Made by a program: the position numbers and the translations under genes
Assembly (NCBI RefSeq): GCF_025567525.1
Contig: NZ_JAOQJY010000015.1
Span: 39,241 to 103,240, forward strand
Direction of reading: 5' to 3'
Length of the DNA: 64,000 bases
Source of the DNA: Gallintestinimicrobium propionicum
GTDB lineage: Bacteria > Bacillota > Clostridia > Lachnospirales > Lachnospiraceae
In this document: one piece after another, positions 33,226 to 41,858 of the stretch
Layout of the letters: each line of letters begins with the position of its first letter
Position numbering within the stretch: position 1 is the first letter of the stretch
The notes under the pieces: model-generated
The model's database searches: none
What the model saw: only the letters and a program-made list of their open reading frames with translations
What the model was told of the DNA's origin: nothing

Positions 33226-34401
33226 ATGAACGAAGATATGGAGAAGATGCTGCAGGAAGCACCTGCACCGACACTGACGCTGGAGCCTTTTGCAGCGGAA
33301 AAGGAAGAACCGGCAGTTGTGGAAAAAGAAGAAGCAGTGCAGCCGGTCGATGAAAAAGAAAAAATAAAGGCGATTTTAACTCCCCAGGAACAGAAGCAGG
33401 TTGATGCGTTTGTCAAGCAGATCGACATCACGAATTCCCAAATGGTGCTGCAGTATGGCGCAAGCTCCCAGAAGAAGATCGCAGATTTTTCAGAATCAGC
33501 TCTGGGCAACGTCCGGACAAAGGATCTTGGCGAGATCGGCAACGAGCTGACCGCCGTTGTGAACGAATTAAAGAGCATCGAGGACGGTGACGAGGAAAAG
33601 GGCTTCCTCGGACTGTTCAAAAAAGGCGGCAATAAGATCGCAAATATGAAAGCAAAATATGCCAAAGCAGAAGTTAATGTGGATAAAATTTGTAAGGTGC
33701 TGGAAGGACACCAGATTCAGCTGCTGAAGGATGCGGCAATGCTGGATCAGATGTATCAGCTGAATCTCACCTATTATAAAGAGCTTTCCATGTACATCCT
33801 TGCCGGAAAAGAAAAGATCCAGCAGGTAAAGGAGCAGGAGCTTCCGGAGCTGATCAAACGCGCAGAAGAAAGCGGACTGCCGGAGGACACGCAGAAGGCG
33901 AAGGATTTGGCAGAGCTGTGCAATCGTTTTGAGAAAAAGATTTACGACCTGGAGCTGACGCGGACGATTTCCATGCAGATGGCGCCCCAGATCAGACTGA
34001 TCCAGAGCAACGATACTGCAATGTCTGAAAAGATCCAGTCCACGCTGGTCAACACGATTCCGCTCTGGAAGAGCCAGATGGTGCTGGCGATTGGCGTCGA
34101 GCACTCCGCGCAGGCAGCCAAGGCACAGCGTGAAGTGACGGATATGACCAATACCCTGCTGAAAAAGAATGCGGAAACCTTAAAGCTTGCAACCGTTGAG
34201 ACGGCAAAAGAGTCTGAACGCGGTATCGTAGATATTGAAACGTTAAAGCAAACGAACGAAACCCTGATCTCCACGCTGGATGAAGTGCTGCAGATTCAGG
34301 AAGATGGCAGAAACAAACGCCGCGAAGCGGAAGCAGAGCTGACACAGATCGAAACAACCATGCGCAACAAACTGATGGAGATGAGCAGAACGAAACAATA
34401 G
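33226..34401 (+). CDS. TelA-family toxic anion resistance protein
   Basis: A 391-residue, largely helical cytoplasmic protein. The TelA core shows SQMVLQYGASSQKKIADFSE, a GFLGLFKKGGNK loop, and the conserved ELTRTISMQMAPQIRLIQSN with LVNTIPLWKSQMVLAIG. The family is linked to tellurite and stress resistance and to envelope processes, and regularly pairs with XpaC; the mechanism is not known. The last codons and stop (CAA TAG) are part of a family A repeat, so the repeat supplies the C-terminal end. Confidence 0.88.
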   Translation: MNEDMEKMLQEAPAPTLTLEPFAAEKEEPAVVEKEEAVQPVDEKEKIKAILTPQEQKQVDAFVKQIDITNSQMVLQYGASSQKKIADFSESALGNVRTKDLGEIGNELTAVVNELKSIEDGDEEKGFLGLFKKGGNKIANMKAKYAKAEVNVDKICKVLEGHQIQLLKDAAMLDQMYQLNLTYYKELSMYILAGKEKIQQVKEQELPELIKRAEESGLPEDTQKAKDLAELCNRFEKKIYDLELTRTISMQMAPQIRLIQSNDTAMSEKIQSTLVNTIPLWKSQMVLAIGVEHSAQAAKAQREVTDMTNTLLKKNAETLKLATVETAKESERGIVDIETLKQTNETLISTLDEVLQIQEDGRNKRREAEAELTQIETTMRNKLMEMSRTKQ

Positions 34402-34470
34402 AATGCACGCTCTAGGAGCATTCCATTGTCATGAATAAAATAGAATGCGCGCTCTGTGAGCATTCCATTG
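34396..34470 (+). repeat. Family A hairpin repeats, copies 3 and 4 in tandem
   Basis: Copy 3 has arms caatagaatgc (34396-34406) and gcattccattg (34418-34428). Copy 4 follows at 34440-34470 with tagaatgc and gcattcca. Both differ from the other copies by a C in the right arm, which puts a mismatch or wobble in the stem. The first overlaps the telA stop codon. Confidence 0.8.
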
Positions 34471-34500
34471 CCGAAAATAAAGGAAAGGTCAGGTGGCTGT

Positions 34501-36030
34501 TTGGGAATCCGAAAAAAACTGAAAGAAAAGCTGAAGGAGGCGCTGCAGGCAGTGCTGCCCATCATCGGGCTGGTGCTGCTGCTATCCTTTACGATTGCGC
34601 CGATTTCTCCGAGTATTTTGCTGTGTTTTCTGATCGGGGGGATATTGCTGATCGCCGGAATCGTGTTTTTCACGCTTGGCGCGGAGCTTGCAATGTCCCC
34701 GATGGGAGAACGGGTCGGCACGGCGATGACACAGTCCAAAAAGCTGTGGGTCGTTGTGGCGCTGTCTTTTTTGCTGGGCTTTATTATTACAATATCTGAA
34801 CCGGATCTGCAGGTGCTTGCACAGCAGGTTCCGGCTGTTCCGAATCTGACATTGATTCTCGCAGTTGCCTGCGGAGTCGGTGTGTTTCTTGTGGTGGCGC
34901 TTCTCCGTATGCTGTTCAGCATCGCGCTGCCCCCTTTGCTTGTCTGCTTCTATGCGGTGATTTTTATTCTCGCGTTTTTTGTTCCCAAAGAATTTTTGAG
35001 CGTAGCGTTCGATTCCGGCGGTGTGACCACGGGACCGATGACGGTGCCGTTTATTATGGCGCTGGGCGTTGGTATTTCTGCAACGCGAAGCGACCGCCAT
35101 GCAGCGGATGACAGCTTCGGTCTGGTTGCGCTGTGTTCGATCGGTCCGATCCTGGCAGTCATGATGTTGGGGTTGATTTACAATCCGGACAGCGCGGCGT
35201 ATACGCCTCCTGTAATCCCGGAAATCGCAGATTCAAAGCAGTTGTGGAACCTGTTTGCGGTAGAGCTTCCCACATATATGAAAGAAATCGCACTGTCCCT
35301 GCTTCCGATCGTGCTGTTTTTTGCAGTGTTCCAGGCATTGATCCTGAAGCTTTCGGGCAGAAACCTGACGAGAATCCTGATCGGTCTGGTTTATACCTAT
35401 ATCGGTCTGGTGCTGTTTTTGACCGGCGTAAACGTCGGCTTTATGCCGGCGGGCAACTATCTGGGACAGGTGTTGGCGGGGCTTTCCCATCCGTGGGTAA
35501 TTGTGCCGATTGCGATGGTGATGGGTTACTTCATCGTAAAAGCGGAGCCTGCCGTTTATGTTCTGAACAAACAGGTTGAAGAAATCACGGACGGCGCGAT
35601 CTCGGCGCGTGCAATGGGTACGGCGCTTTCCGCAGGTGTGGCGATCTCCCTCGGAATTGCGATGATCCGCGTGCTGACCGGCATTTCAATTCTCTGGATT
35701 CTAATTCCGGGCTATACGATCGCCCTTGTGATCTCGTTTTTTGTACCGAAAATCTATACGGCGATCGCATTTGACTCCGGCGGTGTTGCTTCCGGACCCA
35801 TGACGGCGGCATTTCTGTTACCACTGGCGCAGGGGGCGTGCGTGGCGCTCGGCGGTAACATCGTAACGGATGCGTTTGGCGTAGTAGCGATGGTTGCGAT
35901 GACGCCGCTTATCACGATTCAGGTGATGGGGCTGTATTCCAAACTGGCAGAAAAGAAAAAGACAGCAGCGGTTCCTGCGCCTGCCTATGCCTTCGACCTG
36001 CTGGATGACGATGCAATCATCGAACTGTAA
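34501..36030 (+). CDS. DUF1538 family membrane protein
   Basis: A membrane protein of about 509 residues with roughly twelve to fourteen hydrophobic segments in two homologous halves. The halves share FDSGGVTTGPMTVPFIMALG and FDSGGVASGPMTAAFLLPLA, the DUF1538 hallmark, suggesting an inverted or duplicated transporter fold. Substrate is unknown. The start is uncertain: the TTG at 34501 (GIRKKLKEKLKEA) follows AGGTGG by five bases and avoids the repeat; a GTG at 34456 would start inside a family A repeat. It ends FDLLDDDAIIEL. The next gene encodes a PII-like protein, a likely regulator. Confidence 0.82.
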   Translation: MGIRKKLKEKLKEALQAVLPIIGLVLLLSFTIAPISPSILLCFLIGGILLIAGIVFFTLGAELAMSPMGERVGTAMTQSKKLWVVVALSFLLGFIITISEPDLQVLAQQVPAVPNLTLILAVACGVGVFLVVALLRMLFSIALPPLLVCFYAVIFILAFFVPKEFLSVAFDSGGVTTGPMTVPFIMALGVGISATRSDRHAADDSFGLVALCSIGPILAVMMLGLIYNPDSAAYTPPVIPEIADSKQLWNLFAVELPTYMKEIALSLLPIVLFFAVFQALILKLSGRNLTRILIGLVYTYIGLVLFLTGVNVGFMPAGNYLGQVLAGLSHPWVIVPIAMVMGYFIVKAEPAVYVLNKQVEEITDGAISARAMGTALSAGVAISLGIAMIRVLTGISILWILIPGYTIALVISFFVPKIYTAIAFDSGGVASGPMTAAFLLPLAQGACVALGGNIVTDAFGVVAMVAMTPLITIQVMGLYSKLAEKKKTAAVPAPAYAFDLLDDDAIIEL

Positions 36031-36152
36031 TGCACGCGGGGAGCGCGTATTACAGCGATGGCAGCACGGAGAGGCAGGAAGGAAGCAGAGGATATAGGAG
36101 CGCCGTGTTGCAGAGAATATACGCAGCGCAACGCTGCGGAATGTGAGGATAA

Positions 36153-36833
36153 ATGAGCGAATTATATTTAATGGTTACGATCAGTGACCGGAATTTTCAC
36201 CGCCGGCTTCTGGCGTTTTATAAAGAATACGGCGTGACTGTGACGATGGTGACGTTGGGAAGGGGAACGGCGACGAGCGAGGTGCTGGATTCCTTCGGTC
36301 TGGAAGCGGCGGAAAAAGCAATCCAGTTTGCGTTCGTGACAGGCAGGGAATGGAAGGAAATCCGCAGCGGGCTGGAAAAGCGGCTGAAAATTGATATCCC
36401 CGGAACCGGAATCGCCTTTGTGATTCCCGTCAGCAGCATCGGCGGAAAGAAGCAGCTGCAGTTTCTGACGGAAGGGCGTGGATTTGAAAAAGGAGAGGAA
36501 AGCACATTGAAGGACACAAAGTATGAACTTCTGGTAGTGGTGGCGAATCAGGGCTACACGGAATATATCATGGAAGCGGCGCGCAGCGCGAACGCGGCGG
36601 GCGGAACGGTCATTCATGCAAAGGGAACCGGCATGCAGAAAGCGGAGCAGTTCCTCGGCTTTTCCCTTGCAACCGAAAAAGAGATGATCCTGATTGTCGT
36701 CAAGAACTGTGACAAAAATGCAATTATGAAAGCGATCATGGAAAAGGCGGGGCTGGAAAGCAAGGCAAAGTCGATCGTCTTTTCGCTTCCAGTGACGGAA
36801 ACCGCCGGAATGCGGCTGGTGGAAGACGAATAA
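36153..36833 (+). CDS. PII-like signalling protein, tandem domains
   Basis: A 226-residue protein made of two PII-like ferredoxin folds. The first half begins LYLMVTISDRNFHRRLLAFY with the loop LGRGTATSEVLDSFG; the second begins YELLVVVANQGYTEYIMEAA with VIHAKGTGMQKAEQFLGF, in the place of the PII T-loop. Classical PII proteins are single-domain trimers of about 112 residues; this fused form lacks the usual tyrosine uridylylation site. Its place behind a DUF1538 membrane protein parallels GlnK-AmtB, so it may gate that transporter in response to a nucleotide. That is inference. Confidence 0.78.
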   Translation: MSELYLMVTISDRNFHRRLLAFYKEYGVTVTMVTLGRGTATSEVLDSFGLEAAEKAIQFAFVTGREWKEIRSGLEKRLKIDIPGTGIAFVIPVSSIGGKKQLQFLTEGRGFEKGEESTLKDTKYELLVVVANQGYTEYIMEAARSANAAGGTVIHAKGTGMQKAEQFLGFSLATEKEMILIVVKNCDKNAIMKAIMEKAGLESKAKSIVFSLPVTETAGMRLVEDE

Positions 36834-36915
36834 AAGAAACTTTAAACCTGCCCTGGATAGTAAGTATGCACAGAAAAATGGTCTGGGTTTTGTATGATAT
36901 ATTTACAAAAGAAAA

Positions 36916-36944
36916 TTGACAAAGCGAAGAAATTACAGTAAAAT
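36916..36944 (+). promoter_or_regulatory. Strong sigma-A-type promoter
   Basis: ttgaca (36916-36921), a 17-base spacer and taaaat (36939-36944). It lies in the 285-base gap after the PII-like gene and about 170 bases before the small HTH gene at 37119. The rest of the gap has no recognised gene. Confidence 0.7.
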
Positions 36945-37118
36945 ATCGATTAGTTGTAGGGAAGAATAAGAGAAGGGGGCTCTCTTTCTCTAAGAATGAA
37001 TTTACAATTTTGAGAAGAGAGTGTTGCAACACGCGATGCCGTTGTGTACAATAGAACGGTGAGCCCATAAGTCAATTCATGACAAGACGATTTACGAAAC
37101 AACAATGGAGGGAAAGAA

Positions 37119-37454
37119 ATGACGAAGGCACAAATTCTGAAAAAGGAAATTTTAAGTCAGTACAGAAGTGTAAGACAGTTTGCGATGGATATGCAGATTC
37201 CTTACAGCACATTGGTAACGGCGCTGGAGAGAGGTATCGATGGCATGGCATATGGTACCGTAATCAAAATGTGCAATAAGCTGAACTTAAATCCAGTGGA
37301 CTTCAGCTCTTTGGAAAGAGACACCACCATCAGCGAGCAGCTGCTGGAGAACCGTGTCATGCAGGCATATGTAAAGCTGAACCAGGAAGGACGTGACAAG
37401 GTCATGGATCTGATGGAAGACTTTGGGCAGATTAAAAAATACAAAGCGAAATAA
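37119..37454 (+). CDS. Small helix-turn-helix protein
   Basis: A 111-residue cytoplasmic protein. The N-terminal half resembles an XRE-type DNA-binding domain: SVRQFAMDMQIPYSTLVTAL (turn between two helices) followed by GTVIKMCNKLNLNPVDF. The C-terminal half, YVKLNQEGRDKVMDLMEDFG, is typical of small Firmicutes HTH regulators. The gene has its own promoter upstream and a GGAGGG site. It precedes glf by 25 bases and could be co-transcribed; a regulatory link is not shown. Confidence 0.75.
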   Translation: MTKAQILKKEILSQYRSVRQFAMDMQIPYSTLVTALERGIDGMAYGTVIKMCNKLNLNPVDFSSLERDTTISEQLLENRVMQAYVKLNQEGRDKVMDLMEDFGQIKKYKAK

Positions 37455-37479
37455 TCGCTGACAAAGCAGGAGACAAAGT

Positions 37480-38607
37480 ATGCACTATGATTATCTGATT
37501 GCAGGAGCTGGGCTCTTCGGCGCTGTATTTGCACATGAGATGCACAAACAGGGACGTAAGGTTCTGGTAGTGGAGAAGAGAGATCATATTGCCGGGAATA
37601 TTTATACGGAAAAGGTTATGGGCATCAACGTACATCGGTATGGTGCCCATATTTTTCATACTTCTGATGAAGAAGTTTGGAATTATGTAAACCAGTATGC
37701 CCGGTTCAACCACTATGTCAATTCTCCGGTTGCAGTTTATCGGGATGAACTCTATAACCTTCCTTTTAATATGAACACATTCAGCCGGATGTGGAATATT
37801 AAGACGCCGAAAGAGGCGAAGGAAATCATCGCAAAGCAGACCGGAGAGTTTGCCGGGATTACGCCGCAGAACCTGGAAGAGCAGGCGCTGCAGCTTGCGG
37901 GACGCGACGTTTATGAAAAGCTCATCAAGGGCTATACGGAGAAGCAGTGGGGACGTGACTGCAAAGACCTTCCGGCGTTTATTATCCGCCGCCTGCCACT
38001 TCGGTTTACCTATGATAACAACTATTTTAATGACCGTTTTCAGGGAATCCCTGAGGGTGGTTATACGCAGATTGTTGAGAAACTGTTGGAAGACATTCCG
38101 GTTCTGACCGGTGTTTCCCTTCAGGAATACCAGACAGCCAATGCGGCCAGGACTGCAGACGAACAGGACAGCTGGGACAGACTGCTCTATACCGGTATGA
38201 TCGACGAGTATTATCATTATCGCCTCGGGACGCTCGAATACCGTTCCCTGCGGTTTGAAACCGAAGAGCTTCCGGAAGAGGATAACTATCAGGGCAACGC
38301 AGTTGTCAACTACACGGAACGCGAGGTTCCTTACACCCGCATCATCGAGCACAAGCATTTCGAGTTCCAGACCGGAGAAGGAACCGTCATCACGAGAGAG
38401 TATCCCGCGACCTGGAGAAAGGGTGACGAACCGTACTATCCGATCAATGATGAGAAAAACGGCGCACTCTATGCACAGTATGCAGAGCTTGCGAAAAAGG
38501 AAGCAAATGTCCTGTTCGGCGGACGCCTGGGACAGTATAAATATTATGATATGGATAAAGTTATCCGGAGTGCACTGGACATGGTAAAAGAGGAGCTGGC
38601 GCGATAA
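37480..38607 (+). CDS. glf: UDP-galactopyranose mutase
   Basis: This flavoenzyme converts UDP-galactopyranose to UDP-galactofuranose for surface polysaccharides. The 375-residue protein begins with the FAD-binding YDYLIAGAGLFGAVFAHEM, then VVEKRDHIAGNIYTE and HRYGAHIFHTSDEEVW, and later GYTEKQWGRDCKDL, FQGIPEGGYTQI and the C-terminal GGRLGQYKYYDMDKVI. All are Glf signatures. No other galactofuran or capsule genes are close by, so it stands alone here. Confidence 0.94.
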   Translation: MHYDYLIAGAGLFGAVFAHEMHKQGRKVLVVEKRDHIAGNIYTEKVMGINVHRYGAHIFHTSDEEVWNYVNQYARFNHYVNSPVAVYRDELYNLPFNMNTFSRMWNIKTPKEAKEIIAKQTGEFAGITPQNLEEQALQLAGRDVYEKLIKGYTEKQWGRDCKDLPAFIIRRLPLRFTYDNNYFNDRFQGIPEGGYTQIVEKLLEDIPVLTGVSLQEYQTANAARTADEQDSWDRLLYTGMIDEYYHYRLGTLEYRSLRFETEELPEEDNYQGNAVVNYTEREVPYTRIIEHKHFEFQTGEGTVITREYPATWRKGDEPYYPINDEKNGALYAQYAELAKKEANVLFGGRLGQYKYYDMDKVIRSALDMVKEELAR

Positions 38608-38616
38608 GTCCTTCCT

Positions 38617-39107
38617 GTGTTTACCGCGCCATTCGCAAAACGCATCTTCGATGCTTGCCGCGCTGGCTGCGCCATCGCTTCTTTTGCTCATAGAGAGGCG
38701 CTTCCTTCGTGTCCTGCGTCAGACGAATTTTCATGCAAGCATGAAATTCGCTTGCAGGCGCGTTCCGGGAGGTTACGAAACAGTTTACCGCGCCATTCGC
38801 AAAATCGCATCTTCGATGCTCGCCGCGCTGGCTGCGCCACCGCTTCTTTTGCTCATAGAGAGGCGCTTCCTTCGTGTCCTGCGATGGGTGAATTTTCATG
38901 CAAGCATGAAATTCGCTTGCAGGCGCGTTCCGGGAGGTTACGAAACAGTTTACCGCGCCATTCGCAAAACGCATCTTCGATGCTCGCCGCGCTGGCTGCG
39001 CCATCGCTTCTTTTGCTCATAGAGAGGCGCTTCCTTCGTGTCCTGCGTCAGACGAATTTTCATGCAAGCATGAAATTCGCCCGTCGCAGGACACGAGTAA
39101 ACTGTGT
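38617..39107 (+). repeat. Three tandem family B elements
   Basis: Three units start at 38621, 38785 and 38950 (ttaccgcgccattcgcaaa), spaced 164 and 165 bases. The middle unit has one extra t. Units 1 and 2 end in cgcgttccgggaggttacgaaac; only unit 3 keeps the full end, cgcaggacacgagtaaactgtg, complementary to the element's cgtgtcctgcg arm and to the outer terminal repeat. Each unit has the stem gaattttcatgc/gcatgaaattc. Reading frames across this region are repeat artefacts. The 790-base gap 38608-39400 holds only this array, the promoter below and a leader with no recognised gene. Confidence 0.85.
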
Positions 39108-39116
39108 AAAAATGTA

Positions 39117-39179
39117 TTGACGAAAGGCCTCAGCTTATGGTATAGTCGAAAGGCAAGATAGATCTGAGGTCTTTTTTTT
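39117..39179 (+). promoter_or_regulatory. rpmG operon promoter interleaved with a terminator
   Basis: ttgacg (39117-39122), 18 bases, tatagt (39141-39146) form a promoter. ggcctcag (39126-39133), inside its spacer, can pair with ctgaggtc (39164-39171), which is followed by eight T. RNA coming from upstream would contain both arms and terminate; RNA started at this promoter (about 39153) would have only the right arm and continue. Confidence 0.6.
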
Positions 39180-39400
39180 GTGCGCAAATTTTGAAAGTTT
39201 TCAGAAGGCGCGGCAAGAAGGAGTGACCCAGGCAGACGACCTCATACCGCCGTTTGACGGGATTTTGAGGGAGTGCACGAGAGACGCGCAGAGCGACGGA
39301 CGGATGTAAAAAGTCGCTGACAGAGCGATCTGGCGGAAGTTTTTTACAGCAGGACGTAAGAAGGCGCGCGAAGAATAAGAGCACGCACGGAGGTGGAAAA

Positions 39401-39550
39401 ATGCGTACAAGAATCACACTGGCATGTACAGAATGCAAACAGCGCAACTATAACACAACCAAGGATAAGAAGGCGCATCCTGACAGAATGGAAACCAAGA
39501 AATACTGCAGATTCTGCAAGAAGCACACAACGCACAAAGAGACAAAATAA
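39401..39550 (+). CDS. rpmG: 50S ribosomal protein L33
   Basis: A 49-residue protein MRTRITLACTECKQRNYNTT..., with two Cys pairs, CTEC and CRFC, so it is the zinc-binding (C+) form of L33. It ends HTTHKETK. The ribosome binding site GGAGGTGG precedes the ATG. It is the first gene of the classic rpmG-secE-nusG-rplK-rplA order. A long leader of about 245 bases separates it from the promoter. Confidence 0.93.
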   Translation: MRTRITLACTECKQRNYNTTKDKKAHPDRMETKKYCRFCKKHTTHKETK

Positions 39551-39616
39551 TTGCCGTGATGTGTCCTGAGGGACCGCTGTCGGCGGCGCGTTGCTTTTGA
39601 AAGGAGTTTGCAGAGT

Positions 39617-39832
39617 ATGTCAAACGAACAAAAAGTGTCCAAGACGCCTAAGGCACCCAAAGTAAAATTCTTTGACGGTGTCAAAGCCGAGTTCAAGAAG
39701 ATCATCTGGCCGGATAAGGATACCCTGTTAAAACAGTCCGTTGCTGTCGTATTTGTTTCTATTGTTATGGGCATTATTATTTCGCTCATCGATGTAGCAG
39801 CGCAGTACGGTGTCAATTTCTTGACAATGTAA
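39617..39832 (+). CDS. secE: Preprotein translocase subunit SecE
   Basis: A 71-residue SecE of the short Gram-positive type. It has a charged N-terminus, the conserved amphipathic segment FDGVKAEFKKIIWPDKDTLL and one membrane helix, VAVVFVSIVMGIIISLIDVA. It clamps SecY in the translocon. The ATG at 39617 is ten bases after AGGAG; a TTG at 39608 is too close to that site. It lies between rpmG and nusG as usual. Confidence 0.93.
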   Translation: MSNEQKVSKTPKAPKVKFFDGVKAEFKKIIWPDKDTLLKQSVAVVFVSIVMGIIISLIDVAAQYGVNFLTM

Positions 39833-39846
39833 GTGAGGAGATTCTT

Positions 39847-40365
39847 ATGGCAGAAGCAAAATGGTATGTAGCTCATACCTATTCCGGATATGAGAACAAG
39901 GTCAAAGCTGACCTGGAAAAAACCATCGAGAACCGGCATTTAGAAGATGAGATCCTGGAAGTTCGCGTCCCCATGCAGGAAGTTGTGGAGATGAAAAACG
40001 GTGCGAAAAAGACCGTTCAAAAGAAGCTGTTTCCGGGATACGTTCTTGTAAATATGATTATGAATGATGACACATGGTATGTTGTCCGCAACACCAGAGG
40101 TGTGACCGGATTCGTTGGACCGGGGAGCAAGCCTGTTCCGCTGTCTGAAGCCGAGATGAAGCCGCTGGGCATCAAATCGGATAATGTCTCCATCGATTTT
40201 ACAGAAGGAGATACCATCGTAGTCGTTGCCGGCGCATGGAAAGATACTGTCGGCGCTGTTTACAAGATCGACTATAACAAGCAGACCGTAACCATTAACG
40301 TAGAACTGTTCGGCAGGGATACCCCTGTAGAGATCAGCTTCTCGGAGGTTCGGAAATTAGATTAA
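39847..40365 (+). CDS. nusG: Transcription termination/antitermination factor NusG
   Basis: A 172-residue NusG that binds RNA polymerase. The N-terminal domain starts KWYVAHTYSGYENKVKADLE and includes LFPGYVLVNMIMNDDTWYVV and RNTRGVTGFVG; the C-terminal KOW domain is FTEGDTIVVVAGAWKDTVGA. The ATG follows a GAGGAG site and lies 14 bases after secE. Confidence 0.95.
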   Translation: MAEAKWYVAHTYSGYENKVKADLEKTIENRHLEDEILEVRVPMQEVVEMKNGAKKTVQKKLFPGYVLVNMIMNDDTWYVVRNTRGVTGFVGPGSKPVPLSEAEMKPLGIKSDNVSIDFTEGDTIVVVAGAWKDTVGAVYKIDYNKQTVTINVELFGRDTPVEISFSEVRKLD

Positions 40366-40491
40366 GCGTTTTAGGACGCGGTCACAGAGACGTTCAGTGG
40401 AGCGATCCGTTGAGCAGTGGAAGCAGTGTCCTGCCGCTGGAGCAGGAGAAAACGCTGCGCCATACCACAATATATTTAGGAGGTGCCTGAC

Positions 40492-40917
40492 ATGGCAAAG
40501 AAAGTTACCGGTTACATTAAGTTACAGATCCCTGCTGGCAAGGCAACACCGGCTCCCCCGGTAGGTCCTGCACTGGGTCAGCATGGTGTAAACATTGTAG
40601 AGTTTACAAAGCAGTTCAATGCAAGAACAGCTGACAAGGGCGATGTTATCATCCCTGTTGTAATTACCGTTTATGCGGACAGAAGCTTCAGCTTCATTAC
40701 CAAGACTCCGCCCGCTGCTGTATTGCTGAAGAAGGCATGCAATCTGAAGTCTGCTTCTGCAGTTCCGAACAAGACAAAGGTTGCTACGATTTCCAAGGAC
40801 AAGGTTCGTGAAATCGCAGAGCTGAAGATGCCTGATCTGAATGCTGCAAGCATCGAATCTGCTATGAGCATGATCGCCGGCACAGCAAGAAGCATGGGTA
40901 TTGTTGTAGAGGACTGA
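40492..40917 (+). CDS. rplK: 50S ribosomal protein L11
   Basis: A 141-residue L11 with MAKKVTGYIKLQIPAGKATP at the N-terminus, PPVGPALGQHGVNIVEF and a C-terminal rRNA-binding domain (IESAMSMIAGTARSMGI). It forms the GTPase-associated centre. The ATG at 40492 follows AGGAGGTGCCTGAC. The 126-base gap after nusG includes a possible long-range stem, agcgtttt with aaaacgct (about 40364-40371 and 40449-40456), which may be a leader structure. Confidence 0.95.
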   Translation: MAKKVTGYIKLQIPAGKATPAPPVGPALGQHGVNIVEFTKQFNARTADKGDVIIPVVITVYADRSFSFITKTPPAAVLLKKACNLKSASAVPNKTKVATISKDKVREIAELKMPDLNAASIESAMSMIAGTARSMGIVVED

Positions 40918-40983
40918 GTAAATAGAACTGGGAGTAATGCAGAGTAGAAAGCATTACGTTAACAACCAATGGAGGTAATGAAC

Positions 40984-41676
40984 ATGAAACATGGAAAGAA
41001 ATACGGCGAAGCCGCTAAACTGGTGGATCGCGCAACACAGTACGATCCTGCAGAAGCGATTGGCCTTGTAAAGAAAACCGCAACAGCTAAATTCGATGAG
41101 ACTGTAGAAGTGCATATCAGAACAGGCTGCGACGGCCGTCACGCTGAGCAGCAGATCCGTGGTGCAGTTGTACTGCCCAACGGAACTGGTAAAACCGTTA
41201 AGGTTCTGGTATTCGCTAAGGGCGCTAAGCTCGATGAGGCTCAGGCAGCAGGCGCTGACTTTGTTGGCGGCGATGAGCTGATCCCCAAGATCCAGAACGA
41301 AGGCTGGCTGGATTTCGATGTTGTAGTTGCAACTCCTGACATGATGGGCGTTGTAGGTCGTCTGGGTAAAGTCCTTGGACCGAAAGGTCTGATGCCTAAC
41401 CCGAAGGCTGGCACAGTTACCATGGATGTAACCAAAGCGATCAACGATATCAAAGCAGGTAAGATCGAATACAGACTGGACAAGTCCAACATCATCCACG
41501 TTCCGGTTGGTAAGGCTTCCTTCTCTGAAGAAGCTCTGGCTGAGAACTACAAAGCGCTGATGGATGCTATCATGAAAGCAAAACCGAGCGCACTGAAGGG
41601 TCAGTATTTAAAGAGCATCACCCTGGCTACCACCATGGGCCCTGGCGTGAAGGTTTCTACCGCTAAATACTGCTAA
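40984..41676 (+). CDS. rplA: 50S ribosomal protein L1
   Basis: A 230-residue L1 (MKHGKKYGEAAKLVDRATQY), with DETVEVHIRTGCDGRHAEQQ, the central VLGPKGLMPNPKAGTV and the C-terminal IKAGKIEYRLDKSNI. It binds 23S rRNA near the E site and usually represses its own mRNA. The ATG at 40984 has GGAGG nine bases before. It is followed by a strong terminator rather than by rplJ-rplL. Confidence 0.95.
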   Translation: MKHGKKYGEAAKLVDRATQYDPAEAIGLVKKTATAKFDETVEVHIRTGCDGRHAEQQIRGAVVLPNGTGKTVKVLVFAKGAKLDEAQAAGADFVGGDELIPKIQNEGWLDFDVVVATPDMMGVVGRLGKVLGPKGLMPNPKAGTVTMDVTKAINDIKAGKIEYRLDKSNIIHVPVGKASFSEEALAENYKALMDAIMKAKPSALKGQYLKSITLATTMGPGVKVSTAKYC

Positions 41677-41725
41677 TTCAAAGGGAATAAATGTGAGTAT
41701 TGCGTGTGACGTGAGCTTACGTATA

Positions 41726-41770
41726 AAAGACAGGTTCTGCAGAGCTTCGGCTCGCAGACCTGTCTTTTTT
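41726..41770 (+). terminator. Terminator after rplA
   Basis: agacaggttctgc and gcagacctgtct pair with one bulged base, with a capped inner stem gagc-ttcg-gctc, then seven T. A strong Rho-independent terminator that closes the rpmG-rplA operon. Confidence 0.92.
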
Positions 41771-41811
41771 TACTTTATAGGAAAGACCGCCTACGGCGCT
41801 CTCTTGAATTG

Positions 41812-41836
41812 AAAAAGGCCCGCACGGAGGCGGGCA
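41812..41836 (-). terminator. Terminator of the small leftward gene
   Basis: On the minus strand, gcccgc, a six-base loop, gcgggc and then five T. It lies 23 bases past the stop at 41859. Confidence 0.82.
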
Positions 41837-41858
41837 CAACAAGCAGACGATAGATGGC

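Noticed and set aside
36034..36152. Possible gene or leader between the DUF1538 and PII-like genes
   Set aside because: No start with a ribosome binding site and no stable hairpin with a T-tract; seen as plain spacer.
38617..39107. Possible CRISPR array
   Set aside because: Units are 164-165 bases and repeated over their whole length, with no unique spacers and no cas genes in the window.
38617..39120. Open reading frames of 120-170 codons on both strands with repeated peptide blocks
   Set aside because: They are translations of the three tandem family B units; they have no ribosome binding site and no protein-like composition.
41680..41770. L10 leader or autogenous rplJ control region
   Set aside because: The structure is a simple strong terminator, and no rplJ follows.
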